Part shown: piece by piece, positions 27,272 through 35,624 of the stretch
How positions within the stretch are numbered: position 1 is the first letter of the stretch
How the letters are laid out: every line of letters begins with the position of its first letter
Assembly (NCBI RefSeq): GCF_011801145.1
Contig: NZ_CP046172.1
Location: 3,906,001-3,970,000, forward strand
Direction of reading: 5' to 3'
DNA length: 64,000 nucleotides
Source: Nocardia arthritidis
Lineage (GTDB): Bacteria; Actinomycetota; Actinomycetes; Mycobacteriales; Mycobacteriaceae
Program-made: the position numbers and the translations under genes
The notes under the pieces: generated by a model
What the model saw: only the letters and a program-made list of their open reading frames with translations
Told to the model about the DNA's origin: nothing
The model's database searches: none

Positions 27272-28105
27272 ATGGACGATCTCGCGGGCTTCCTACGCAC
27301 CCGCCGCGCCCGGGTGGACCCGGCGGCGGCGGGCATTCCGGTCGACAGCCGCCGCCGGGTCGAAGGGCTGCGCCGCGAAGAGGTCGCGCACCTGTCCGGG
27401 GTGAGCGTCGACTACTACGTCCGCCTCGAACAAGGCCGTGCCACACAGCCTTCGGAGCAGGTGCTCGACGCGCTCGCACGGGTCCTCGGGCTCGACGACA
27501 TCGAGCGCGGACACCTGTACCGACTGGCCCGGCAGCGGCGCCGGAAGGCGAAATCGCCCAGCGGGCGGCTGCGCCCGGAACTGGCGCGGGTCCTGGGCCT
27601 GATCACCGACGCACCCGCGTTCATCGTCAACCACCGCCTCGACGTCCTCGCGGGAAACCGCCTCGGCGAGTTGCTGTACGGCAGGCCGTTGCAGGGCTTC
27701 AACACGGCTCGGCACATCTTCCTGGAGGAAACCGAACGCGGCCTGTACGCCGACTGGGAACGGTGCACCCGCGACGGGGTCGGGCATCTGCGGCTGGCGG
27801 CGGGCAAGTACCCCGATGATCCGCGTCTGGCCTCGTTGATCGGGGAGCTGGCGATGGGCAGCGAACGCTTCCGTCGCCTGTGGGCCCGCGCGGACGTCTG
27901 CGCGCGGACCTACGGCCGCAAGGCCTACCGACACCCACTGGTCGGGAAACTCGAACTGCACCAAGAGAATTTCGCGCTGCCGGATGAATCGGGGATGGAG
28001 TTGCTCGTGCAGTCCGCGGCTCCCGGCAGCCCATCCGCGGACGGTCTGCGACTCCTGGCCGGGCTGGACGCCGATGCGCGACAGTCCGAAAGTTCTTTTC
28101 GCTGA
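27272..28105 (+). CDS. XRE-family regulator with MmyB-like ligand domain
   Basis: 277 residues. The HTH spans about residues 32-70 (RRVEGLRREEVAHLSGVSVDYYVRLEQGRATQPSEQVLDALARVLG), the classic MmyB-class signature. The C-terminal part (about 100-265: APAFIVNHRLDVLAGNRLGELLYG ... HPLVGKLELHQENFALPDESGMELLVQSAAPGS) is the PAS-like MmyB domain thought to bind a fatty acid or similar ligand. It is divergent from the quinone reductase gene and is its likely regulator. Confidence 0.9.
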   Translation: MDDLAGFLRTRRARVDPAAAGIPVDSRRRVEGLRREEVAHLSGVSVDYYVRLEQGRATQPSEQVLDALARVLGLDDIERGHLYRLARQRRRKAKSPSGRLRPELARVLGLITDAPAFIVNHRLDVLAGNRLGELLYGRPLQGFNTARHIFLEETERGLYADWERCTRDGVGHLRLAAGKYPDDPRLASLIGELAMGSERFRRLWARADVCARTYGRKAYRHPLVGKLELHQENFALPDESGMELLVQSAAPGSPSADGLRLLAGLDADARQSESSFR

Positions 28106-28216
28106 ACGTCTTTCGTGGATCGGCGGCTTCGGTTCGCCCGGACTTCGTCGGTGACGTCGACGCTGTTATGGTTGGTTCCGCGCAGGACGCGCGTTGTGAC
28201 CGGAACGAAGGAGCTG

Positions 28217-28273
28217 ATGAATATGGCCGTCACGGGCTTTATTCAGCATGTCCTCGTCCGGTCCGTGCGCTGA
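28217..28273 (+). CDS. possible leader peptide upstream of double GNAT gene
   Basis: A short frame of 18 codons (MNMAVTGFIQHVLVRSVR) preceded by AAGGAG at 28208-28213. The second ATG, at 28223, has the better spacing (nine bases), giving 16 codons. Its stop sits in the loop of a small hairpin (28264-28279), and a second hairpin comes just before the ribosome binding site of the GNAT gene. This resembles leader peptides that control antibiotic-inducible genes by attenuation. Too short to prove by sequence alone. Confidence 0.35.
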   Translation: MNMAVTGFIQHVLVRSVR

Positions 28274-28299
28274 CGCACGACCGGATCGTTTCCACGATC
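28264..28299 (+). promoter_or_regulatory. tandem small hairpins in GNAT leader
   Basis: Hairpin 1: CGTGCG (28264-28269), loop CTGA containing the leader stop, CGCACG (28274-28279). Hairpin 2: GATCGT (28284-28289), loop TTCC, ACGATC (28294-28299), immediately before the GGAG (28301-28304) of the GNAT start. Ribosomes translating the leader would cover hairpin 1, so coupling to downstream expression is plausible but inferred. Confidence 0.4.
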
Positions 28300-28309
28300 T
28301 GGAGTTTTC

Positions 28310-29329
28310 GTGTCTTCTATTTCCCCGGTGACCGAGCTGGTCACCGAACATCTTGTTCTGCGTTGCTGGACCCACGCCGAGATCGAAGCCGTGCTCGCGG
28401 GCCGGCGCGGACCGCACTGGGCCGCCGACTTCCCGGCCGAGGGGGATCTCGTCATTGCCGGTCTGCTGTCGGATCATCCCGGCTGGCTGACCGCGTATGG
28501 CCATCGGCTCGTCGTCGAACGCGGCAGCGGTCTGATCGTCGGATCGATCGGCTTGTTCTGGCCGCCGAGCGATCGTGCACTCGAAATCGGTTACGGCATC
28601 GTGCCGTCTCGACGTGGCCGCGGCTATGCGCCGGAGGCCGCGCGGGCATTGACCGAATTCGCGTTCACCGCACCAGAAGTGCATACGGTGTTCGCGAAGG
28701 TGAAACTGTCCAATCCCGCATCGGTGCGGGTGCTGGAGAAATCCGGGTTCCAGCGATGGCCCACGTCCGCCGACGAGAATGTCATCGAACTGCGTATGAC
28801 TCGCACCGACGCTCGGGTGAGCGGACGACCGTGGATCACGCGCGCGGAAATCGACGCCGACATCCCCGCCATCCGTGAGATCGACCTGGCGGCTTTCGAT
28901 ACCGCGCAAGAGGCCGTTCTGGTCGAGGCACTACGCACCGACCCGGCGTGGATCGACGGCCTGTCCCTGGTCGTCACGGACCATGACGACAGGCCCGTCG
29001 GGCATGCGCTGCTGACCCGCTGCCACATCGGTGATGTCCCGGCTCTGTGTCTGGGCCCGGTGGCCGTATTGCCCGAACACCAGAACACCGGCGTCGGGGA
29101 CGCCGCGGTGCGTGCGGCACTGCGGGCCGCCACCGACATCGGCGAACGCTTCGTCACCGTTCTCGGGCACCCGAACTACTATCCGCGGTTCGGTTTCACC
29201 CGCGCCGGTACGCACGGGATCGGCATCACCATCGATGTCCCGGACGAGGCGCTGATGGCCATGGCCCTCGACGCCCGGCATCCGCTGCCTGGCGGCGTCA
29301 TCCGATACGCCGCGCCCTTCGGTATCTGA
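28310..29329 (+). CDS. double-domain GNAT N-acetyltransferase
   Basis: 339 residues from GTG 28310 with GGAG six bases upstream. The first domain (about 8-165) resembles RimJ/RimL-type acetyltransferases (TEHLVLRCWTHAEIE, YGIVPSRRGRGYAPEAARALTEF, NPASVRVLEKSGFQ). The second (about 175-335) resembles a YhbS-type GNAT (LGPVAVLPEHQNTGVGDAAVRAAL, GHPNYYPRFGFTRAG). The fusion is odd: the halves belong to different subfamilies. In the second, the acetyl-CoA loop reads QNTGVG. Substrates could be protein N-termini, an antibiotic or another amine. The leader region before it suggests inducible expression. Confidence 0.85.
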   Translation: MSSISPVTELVTEHLVLRCWTHAEIEAVLAGRRGPHWAADFPAEGDLVIAGLLSDHPGWLTAYGHRLVVERGSGLIVGSIGLFWPPSDRALEIGYGIVPSRRGRGYAPEAARALTEFAFTAPEVHTVFAKVKLSNPASVRVLEKSGFQRWPTSADENVIELRMTRTDARVSGRPWITRAEIDADIPAIREIDLAAFDTAQEAVLVEALRTDPAWIDGLSLVVTDHDDRPVGHALLTRCHIGDVPALCLGPVAVLPEHQNTGVGDAAVRAALRAATDIGERFVTVLGHPNYYPRFGFTRAGTHGIGITIDVPDEALMAMALDARHPLPGGVIRYAAPFGI

Positions 29330-29334
29330 CCGAT

Positions 29335-29364
29335 CACCGTGTGGGGTCTCGGCCCCACACGGTG
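29335..29364 (+). terminator. hairpin after GNAT gene
   Basis: Perfect 12-bp stem CACCGTGTGGGG (29335-29346) with its complement (29353-29364) and a 6-base loop, five bases after the GNAT stop codon. There is no T tract, but position and strength fit a terminator. Confidence 0.65.
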
Positions 29365-29449
29365 TCCTGCGGCAGTGTCCCGTAAACACGAAAGTCGATG
29401 ACCGACAACCACAACCGCCGCATCCTGCTATCGAGAGCTGCGGCTGGGC

Positions 29450-29478
29450 CGAAATATATTCGGCCACAGCATATTTCG
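29450..29478. promoter_or_regulatory. AT-rich inverted repeat upstream of holin-like gene
   Basis: Arms CGAAATAT (29450-29457) and ATATTTCG (29471-29478) separated by 13 bp, in an otherwise GC-rich intergenic region 120 bp before the DUF1469-type gene. It could be an operator. No partner protein can be named. Confidence 0.35.
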
Positions 29479-29597
29479 AATCATCGGCCGGTCGAGGTGT
29501 CGGCGCCGACCCGCCGGGTATTCGCGGCACGACCGTGGGTCGGTGCGGGTGTGCGCCCCGCGGTGTCGACATGCCAGCGCAAACGGAGGAATCGGAT

Positions 29598-30011
29598 ATG
29601 ACCGGCACGGTCGGGGACCGGGCGGCGCAGTCACCGCCCGTATCGGAATTGGTCAGCACGGCGAGCGAGCAGTTGAGCAGGCTGATCCGCGAGGAGGTCG
29701 CGCTCGCCGCGCTGGAGACGCGGGGCAAGGCGCGGCAGGCCGGATTCGGCGCCGGATTGACCGGCGCCGCAGCGGTTTCGGCGCTCGGTGGCATCGGCGC
29801 GCTGATCGCCGCGGCGATACTGGCGCTGGCATTGGCGCTGCCCGCATGGGCGGCGGCGCTGATCATCGCGGGCGCACTGCTATTTGTCGCCGCGCTGCTC
29901 GGGCTGGCCGGGTGGGCGGCCGTGCGCAAGGCGGCACCACCACTGCCGCGACAGGCGGTCGCCGATATCAAGACGGACGTCGCCGTCATCAAGGACAGGA
30001 GTCAGCGATGA
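29598..30011 (+). CDS. putative phage holin-like / DUF1469 membrane protein
   Basis: 137 residues from ATG 29598 with GGAGGA upstream. An N-terminal amphipathic helix (VSELVSTASEQLSRLIREEVALAALE) is followed by two membrane helices (about 51-78 and 82-108) and a charged tail. This is the pattern of the actinobacterial 'holin superfamily III' (DUF1469) proteins, which are chromosomal and not proof of a prophage. It overlaps the DUF3618 gene by ATGA; the two are commonly paired in actinomycetes and have been linked to envelope stress. Confidence 0.78.
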   Translation: MTGTVGDRAAQSPPVSELVSTASEQLSRLIREEVALAALETRGKARQAGFGAGLTGAAAVSALGGIGALIAAAILALALALPAWAAALIIAGALLFVAALLGLAGWAAVRKAAPPLPRQAVADIKTDVAVIKDRSQR

Positions 30012-30409
30012 GCATTCCGAACGATCCCGAGGAACTGCGCCGCGATCGCGACCGAACCCGGGAGGAATTGGGCCGCACCGTCGCGGCGCTCACCGAGAAA
30101 TTCGATGTCACCGGCCGGGCGCGGGCCTCGCTGCGCCACGGTGTCGAATCCGCGCAGGACACCGCGGCGCTCGCGGTGGACCGCGTCACCGGTACCGCGG
30201 CCCGCCTCGGCCAGACGGTGCAGCAGCGCGGCGCCGAGGCGGCGGAACAAACCCGGCAGGTGATGGACAAGGCGCCGATCCCGGAGGCCGTCGCCAGCCG
30301 GGGCCGCCGGATTTCCGCGGTGGTGCGCGGCCAGCCGCTACCGATCGCGATCGCCCTGCTAGTGCTCGCGGCGCTGCTGTGGTTCATCGTCCGCAGACGG
30401 ACTTCGTGA
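30008..30409 (+). CDS. DUF3618 domain protein
   Basis: 133 residues. The N-terminal DUF3618 signature (DPEELRRDRDRTREELGRTVAALTEKFDV) is followed by a helical region and one C-terminal membrane helix (LPIAIALLVLAALLWFIV) with a basic cytoplasmic end. Translationally coupled to the holin-like gene (ATGA overlap). The family is conserved in actinomycetes without a defined function. The pair likely acts at the membrane. Confidence 0.82.
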   Translation: MSIPNDPEELRRDRDRTREELGRTVAALTEKFDVTGRARASLRHGVESAQDTAALAVDRVTGTAARLGQTVQQRGAEAAEQTRQVMDKAPIPEAVASRGRRISAVVRGQPLPIAIALLVLAALLWFIVRRRTS

Positions 30410-30522
30410 ATTCACGGATTGCGTTGCGGCGCGTGGTCTTTCCCGCCCGGTGCGGATGCTGATACCGTGCCTGCGATCGCCATTGCCTCGATGCGCGGTG
30501 GCCGAGCAGGGGAGGTGTGCGG

Positions 30523-32550
30523 GTGCACGAGGTGCCGAGGCAGATTCCACCGCGGAACCGCAATCACGTGAATCGGGAGTCGCAGCTCCAGTTGGTCGAG
30601 CGGTTGGTCCGCGACGCCGACGGTAATAAGGTGATCGTGCTGTCCGGCCCTCATGGCGTCGGAAAGACGGCACTCGCCATCGAGTCCGTACATCACGTGA
30701 AACAGGTTATGCCCGATCGGTTTTCGGATGGTCAACTGTTTCTGCCGCTGTCGATCGACGGCGTGTCCGCGAGCGCGGCGGATCTGCTCGGCGTCGCGTT
30801 GGCCGCACTCGGCGATCAGTACGACGAGCTCCCCGATCGACTCGATGCGCGCTACAACCGATACATCACGAAGACGCAGGGTCGGCAGCTGTGCGTGGTG
30901 TTGGACGGCGCTCTCACTGCGGGACAGTTGAAGTGGCTCGAGCCGGGGGATGGCAATTCGGTGGTGCTGGTGACCGCGCGCACCGCCGCGACCGATCTGA
31001 GCCGGGGCACGACGGCGATCGATGTCGATGAGTTGCCTCCCGTGGCCGCCCGAGAGCTGTTGGGCCACATCGCCGGACCCCACCGCGTCGAGCGCGAACC
31101 GGAGGCGGTGGACCGGCTGCTGGCGCTGTGCGGCAATGTGCCCTCCGCGATCCTGGTGGTCGGTGGAACACTCGCGGTGAATCCCGGCTGGTCGATTTCC
31201 CGCTTGGCCAACCTGATGTCCGACGACGGGCGCAGGGCGGAGGAGTTGAAGTTGTCCGAGATATACGATGCGGCATACCAATCGCTGCCCGACACCGCCA
31301 AGCGGTGTTACCGTGCGCTGGGCGCGCATGCGTACGCGGGGTGGATCAGGACGCCGGTACTCGCGGCGGCACTCGAACTGCCGGTCGACGACATCGATTG
31401 GGCCATGCTGAAATTGGTGCGGATGGACCTGGTCCGCGAATTCCATGGCGGTTACCGGGTCGGCGATTTGGTGCGGGTGCACGCCCGCGGCGTCGCCCGT
31501 GACCCGAATCGCGATGAATACCTGGCCATCGGGAATCGGCTGGTCGAATACTATGACCGGGCAATCCGTTTCGCCGACGTACTGCTGGCGCCCGGCCGGC
31601 CGTGGCGCGCTCTGCTGCTTCGGGCCGTCCAGTTTCCGGGGCCCGGCGTCGGCGAATTCGACGATGCCGCGTCGGCGCGGGAATGGTTGCGCCAAGAGAT
31701 CTACAACATCGCCGCCGCGGCCGAATTCGCGAGCCGCGCGGGTAAAAGCCAGTTGGTCGCGCGGTGGTGCGTGCTGCTGTGGTCGTTCCACGAGAAGGAC
31801 AAGTACCTCGACACCATGCTGGCCATGCACCTGCTGGCCCTCGAAACGCCGCAGCGGAGCCAGGATCCCGCGGTGGCAAGCCTGCTGCATACTCAGCTCG
31901 GATTCCTGTATTACTGGCGGCGCGAACTCCCGGAGGCCGATTCGGCATTCGGGAGCGCCGTCGAGCTGGCGCGAGCGCTGCCCAGATCGATGGCGAGCAG
32001 GCAACTGGAGGCATCCGCATTGGAGGGCAGGGGTCTCGCGTTGCTCGCATGGGATCGGCTGGACGACGCGCTCGCGGAACTCCGACTGAATTACCAGCAG
32101 GCGGAGGAGATCGGTGACACACGCCGAATCGCCATCGCCGCAATGCATTTGGCGAAGATCGAGGAATCGGGTCAGGCACTGGAACTGCTGTCGCAGGCCG
32201 AGCGGGTGTTCGCCGCCTCGGCGGATGACGAGACCGAGAACCGCGCGAAGACCGAAGGGTGGCGCGGCCGTGCGTTGCTGCGGCTGGGGCGGATCGCCGA
32301 GGCCGAGACGGCGCTGCGCTCGGCGCTCACCGTGCTGCGTGCGCGGCGGCGGCGCTTCGACGAGGCAGAATTCGTTGTTGCCCTTGGCGCCTGTCTATTC
32401 GCCTCCGGGGACGTGGACGGTGCGCTGGAGCAGCATCGAATCGGCCTCGGCATATATGAGGAGCTGTGTTTCACTGTCCCGGCGCGGGCGGTCGCGGAGC
32501 GAATCAGCGCGATGATGGACGGTCGAGTTCCGCCGCCGCTTCGACCGTGA
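30523..32550 (+). CDS. NB-ARC ATPase with C-terminal TPR repeats
   Basis: 675 residues from GTG 30523; GTG 30517 is almost on top of the GGGGAGG site, so the later start has better spacing. An NB-ARC (STAND-type) domain shows a P-loop GPHGVGKTA (about 42-50), Walker B LCVVLDGA and the GNVPSAILVVGG (GxP-like) motif. From about 390 to the end are helical repeats of TPR type (LHTQLGFLYYWRRELPEADSAFGSAVELA and others). No N-terminal DNA-binding or effector domain is visible. Such proteins sense a ligand through the repeats. Its 3' end overlaps the convergent phase-variable gene by 47 bp. Confidence 0.82.
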   Translation: MHEVPRQIPPRNRNHVNRESQLQLVERLVRDADGNKVIVLSGPHGVGKTALAIESVHHVKQVMPDRFSDGQLFLPLSIDGVSASAADLLGVALAALGDQYDELPDRLDARYNRYITKTQGRQLCVVLDGALTAGQLKWLEPGDGNSVVLVTARTAATDLSRGTTAIDVDELPPVAARELLGHIAGPHRVEREPEAVDRLLALCGNVPSAILVVGGTLAVNPGWSISRLANLMSDDGRRAEELKLSEIYDAAYQSLPDTAKRCYRALGAHAYAGWIRTPVLAAALELPVDDIDWAMLKLVRMDLVREFHGGYRVGDLVRVHARGVARDPNRDEYLAIGNRLVEYYDRAIRFADVLLAPGRPWRALLLRAVQFPGPGVGEFDDAASAREWLRQEIYNIAAAAEFASRAGKSQLVARWCVLLWSFHEKDKYLDTMLAMHLLALETPQRSQDPAVASLLHTQLGFLYYWRRELPEADSAFGSAVELARALPRSMASRQLEASALEGRGLALLAWDRLDDALAELRLNYQQAEEIGDTRRIAIAAMHLAKIEESGQALELLSQAERVFAASADDETENRAKTEGWRGRALLRLGRIAEAETALRSALTVLRARRRRFDEAEFVVALGACLFASGDVDGALEQHRIGLGIYEELCFTVPARAVAERISAMMDGRVPPPLRP

Positions 32551-34282
32551 CCGGGTAAGTCGTTGCGGCGCAGCTTATTCGCCATTCGCCGAGCAGATCG
32601 TCGAATGCCGCGCCGTCCGCGCGGAGTTCACGGCTCAGCGAGGCGAACAGGCGGCAGCCGAGGTCGGCCCCGCGCACCGACAGCAGTCCGGTCGCATCGC
32701 CCACCAGCCACCGGCCATGCTCGGCGGGAGCGCAGGCTATTGCGCAATTACGCAGGTGGGCAAGGGTTTCCGTGATCCACGCCGCGGCCTCCCCGCCGTG
32801 GCCGCCGATCAGGACGTCGGCGGATTCCAGCCAGCGGATCTGTGGTTCGTCGACACCGACGGCGAGATGGCTGCGGCGACCGTTGGTGTGCGCCGTAGAC
32901 AGCCGTTCGGCCGGGTAACGCGTGACGGTCGCCGTACGTTCCGAATCCATATGCACCACAACCATATGCGCATTCGGTGCGTGCAGCGGTTTCTGCGGGA
33001 CCGGCAGCGTGGTGAGCGCGGGCGGGCGCGCGGGTTCGGGTAGATCCATCGCGCGATACATCGCGGTGCGCAGCAGGGCGGCGGCGGAACCGGGGATGGA
33101 GGTGGTGAGCGCACCGATCGCCGCGTAACGGCCGGTGTCGTGCTCGTCGATCGCACGCCGCACCTGTGCGGCGATATCGCCGGAATCATCCAGTCGCGGT
33201 GCGGAATTCAGCAGTCGAGCGATGGGCGACGCCGGATCGACGGTATGTGCGGGGGCGGTGGCGAGCAGGATCGGGTTGCCGAGCGCCGTCGAATAGAAGC
33301 CGACCGAGCCGTGATCGCTGACGGTGAGATCGGCGGCGATGATCGCGACCCGCCAATCGTCGACCGAATCCGGGACATGCACCCCGGCCCGTGCGGCGTC
33401 GGCGAGATATTCCGCGACCTGCCAGCGGGAGTGATATGCGGCGATATTCGGGTGCATGGCCAGCGTTATCCGGAATTCGTCGGACGGCAGCGCCGTCGCG
33501 AGCGCGAGCGGCAGATCCGGATTGGTGGCGAGCAGCGAATCGGGGCCCCAGGTGGAGGAGAGGACGATCAGTTTCTGATCGGTGCCGAGGCCGAGCGCGC
33601 GGCGGTATGTCGGTCGCAATGGGGTGCTTGCGCGAATGCGGTCGAAACATATGTCACCGGCGATGAGGGCGCGGTCGACCGCAGGTGGGCAGGCTCGGGC
33701 GAGGCGTTCGCGCTGTTCGTGGTGGGAGAGAACGATTATCGATGGAATGAGTTGTTCGTTATGTAGCAGCCATTCGGGGGCTAATCCGAAGACCGAAGTT
33801 CTTTGTTCTTTGTTCTTTGTTCTTTGTTCTTTGTTCTTTGTTCTTTGTTCTTTGTTCTTTGGCGAGATATTTATTGTATCCCATACCGTGTGGCACAACA
33901 ATTAACGGAGCGTCCACCGAATATAAATCCCCGCCATAACTGGCGGAAACGGCTAGATCGTATTCGCCCTCGATCGCCTGTGCCCACGGAATCTCCAGCA
34001 CGCCCCGCGCGGCGAGAAATTCCGCTGTATCGGTATCGAAGACCGACGATCCGGTCCGAGTGAACACGATCCGAACCCTCGGATCCGCCGCGAGCAATCC
34101 GACGACATCGAACAACCGGGTCGCCGCCGTCGTATTGTGCACGACGGCGAGTACGGTTCGCTCGTTCGAGTAAGTCGACCAGCGCCCCGCACCGAACGCT
34201 GACTGCTGATCGACCGATGACATGACCACTCGATCGTAATGCCGCCCCGGATGCCCTGGTAATCGGTGACGACTACCTTCAT
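32504..34282 (-). pseudogene. predicted phase-variable glycerophosphotransferase-like protein, out of frame at a 7-bp repeat
   Basis: One gene in two frames. The N-terminal part reads TVLAVVHNTTAATRLFDVVGL ... LIVVPHGMGYNKYLA. The C-terminal part reads VFGLAPEWLLHN ... SHHEQRERLA ... LTVSDHGSVGFYSTALGNPIL. The two are separated by nine copies of AAAGAAC (minus strand). This resembles GT-B-fold proteins related to CDP-glycerol glycerophosphotransferases, often annotated only as hypothetical. Loss of one repeat (eight copies) or gain of two joins the frames exactly. The start is probably ATG 34282 (ATGA overlap with the upstream gene) if one C is added to CCCC 34245-34248; otherwise GTG 34229. 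Repaired length is about 590 residues. Confidence 0.7.
33798..33860. repeat. intragenic tandem repeat, GTTCTTT x 9
   Basis: Nine perfect, uninterrupted copies of GTTCTTT (AAAGAAC on the coding minus strand), 63 bp, followed by one further G. The unit has no stop codon in any frame and encodes the repeating heptapeptide KEQRTKN in all three. Since 7 is not a multiple of 3, each gain or loss shifts the downstream frame. The composition is far below the local GC content. Sequence is certain; its switching is inferred. Confidence 0.97.
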
Positions 34283-34791
34283 CGCGGCTCGGCCGACCGG
34301 TTCCGCAGCCAGCGGCGCCGGATCGGGCCCATGCCGACCCGGATGAGGAAAAGCAGGGCGGTGAAGGTGGCTATCGCGGTACCGGTGGCGGTGCAGATGG
34401 CCGAGCAGGCCGGGGCGGGTGGGTCCGTGGGGGTGCCGTCGGGGGTGAGCCAGATTTGTGCGCGAGCGCCGCGGGCGGCGAAGTTGCCGACGGGCGCCGT
34501 CGCGATGTGCGGTTTGCCGTCGCGGACCCAGCGGACCTGCGCCTCGTAGCGGCGGGCGGCCTGATCGTAGTGTGGATCGTCGGTGATCGTCGCTGTGACA
34601 ACGGTTTTCGCACGGTCCATCGCGCTGATCCGGTCGGCGGCGTCGCGGTAGGCGACCGCGCCGACTACGCTGGCGATCAGGACGCCCACCAGGCACAGCG
34701 CGGTGATGACGAGTACCGTGCGCGGCATCCGGAGTGATCCTTCGGCGGCGGAAATCCCGCCCGCTATCCCGCTACCATCCGCCGCCGGCAT
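34279..34791 (-). CDS. Rv1733c-like two-helix membrane protein
   Basis: 170 residues from ATG 34791, preceded by GGAAGG; an internal ATG at 34728 is the alternative. Two membrane helices (about 23-45 and 136-158) flank an extracellular domain (YDQAARRYEAQVRWVRDGKPHIATAP, GARAQIWLTPDGTPTDPP). This matches the architecture of mycobacterial Rv1733c-type proteins. Its start overlaps the HTH gene by 20 bp and its stop overlaps a possible start of the phase-variable gene (ATGA at 34279-34282), so the three form one operon. Function unknown; probably an envelope protein. Confidence 0.75.
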   Translation of the reverse strand: MPAADGSGIAGGISAAEGSLRMPRTVLVITALCLVGVLIASVVGAVAYRDAADRISAMDRAKTVVTATITDDPHYDQAARRYEAQVRWVRDGKPHIATAPVGNFAARGARAQIWLTPDGTPTDPPAPACSAICTATGTAIATFTALLFLIRVGMGPIRRRWLRNRSAEPR

Positions 34792-35098
34792 GGCGCCGCC
34801 TTCCGAAATCGGTTCCGGTGTAGAGCGCCGCCCAGGTGGCGGAGCTGGACAGGTCGGCGACGAGTGCGCTGCCGCGCGGCGTCAGGCGCACGACGGTGTC
34901 GACCGGATCGTCCCAACTGCCGCCGCCCGCGCTGATCAGGCCGTGCGCGGCGATGGTGCGCAGCGCGCTCGCCAGCGGGCGGCGGCGGCACCCCACGATC
35001 TTCGCCAACTCTCTTGTGGTGCATGGGCATTCCGACAGTGCGTCGAGTACTTCGACCACGTGTCGGTTGCTCACCAAATCCCGCAGGTCTCGACTCAC
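34772..35098 (-). CDS. winged-helix transcriptional regulator (ArsR/HxlR-like)
   Basis: 108 residues from a GTG at 35098; the frame is open upstream but is not protein-like there. The winged helix is clear (NRHVVEVLDALSECPCTTRELAKIVGCRRRPLASALRTIAAHGLI), followed by a wing and helix (VRLTPRGSALVADLSSS). First gene of a three-gene operon with the Rv1733c-like and phase-variable genes, which it probably regulates. Two Cys in the HTH (CPCTT) might sense metal or redox state, but this is a guess. Confidence 0.75.
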   Translation of the reverse strand: MSRDLRDLVSNRHVVEVLDALSECPCTTRELAKIVGCRRRPLASALRTIAAHGLISAGGGSWDDPVDTVVRLTPRGSALVADLSSSATWAALYTGTDFGRRRHAGGGW

Positions 35099-35624
35099 CT
35101 GGTTCGTGCCTCGCGTCGTCGTAAGGAATCCGGTAATCGAACCTACGAGCGACGACCCGATGCCACCGGCACATTGACGTCTCGTTACCGGTGCACGCCG
35201 TTTCCTTGACGAAACCCATACGGGCCGCGAATCCGCTTCGTTCAGGACCCATCTCAGTGGCCCACACCATAGAGAAACGATATCCATCCGGAGCACTTTG
35301 CCGAAATCGTTAATGCTGGGCCGTTTTCCGCCGATCCAGGGGTGGATGCGGTGTGTCCGCTACTCGCCGGTACCTCGCTGTCCGTTCATCTGCCGGACGA
35401 ACGAATCGAATTGGAGGCCCCTTGTTCGTGTGTACCGTGAACCGCGGGAGCCGCACCGTCGTGTTCCGGAGACAATGCTCTGTTCGCGGTGGGCGACCCC
35501 GGTACGCGCGCGCCCGGGAGCGCGACCGGTACCGCTGCGGTGACCGACACGGATGTCGAGCGGCGGCACTAGGCCCAGGCGTTCCCTTGTGCCGCACTGT
35601 GATTCAGAAGTTGGACAACTGCAC
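35099..35624. other. intergenic region between divergent operons
   Basis: 526 bp between the HTH gene and the second NB-ARC gene. It must carry promoters in both directions. I find no convincing gene, hairpin or repeat. Short open frames here have poor codon use. Confidence 0.4.

Noticed and set aside
29598..30409. Prophage remnant because of a holin-like protein
   Set aside because: DUF1469 and DUF3618 pairs are ordinary chromosomal genes in actinomycetes; no other phage genes are present.
33798..33860. Repeat frame break explained by the same missing G/C read error
   Set aside because: Adding one base does not restore the frame; a shift of minus 7 or plus 14 (or an equivalent two-base gain) is required, and there is no G/C run in the repeat.
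34229..34282. Firm choice of start for the phase-variable gene
   Set aside because: ATG 34282 has an ATGA overlap but needs one extra C at 34245-34248; GTG 34229 needs no correction but has a weak ribosome binding site. Left open.
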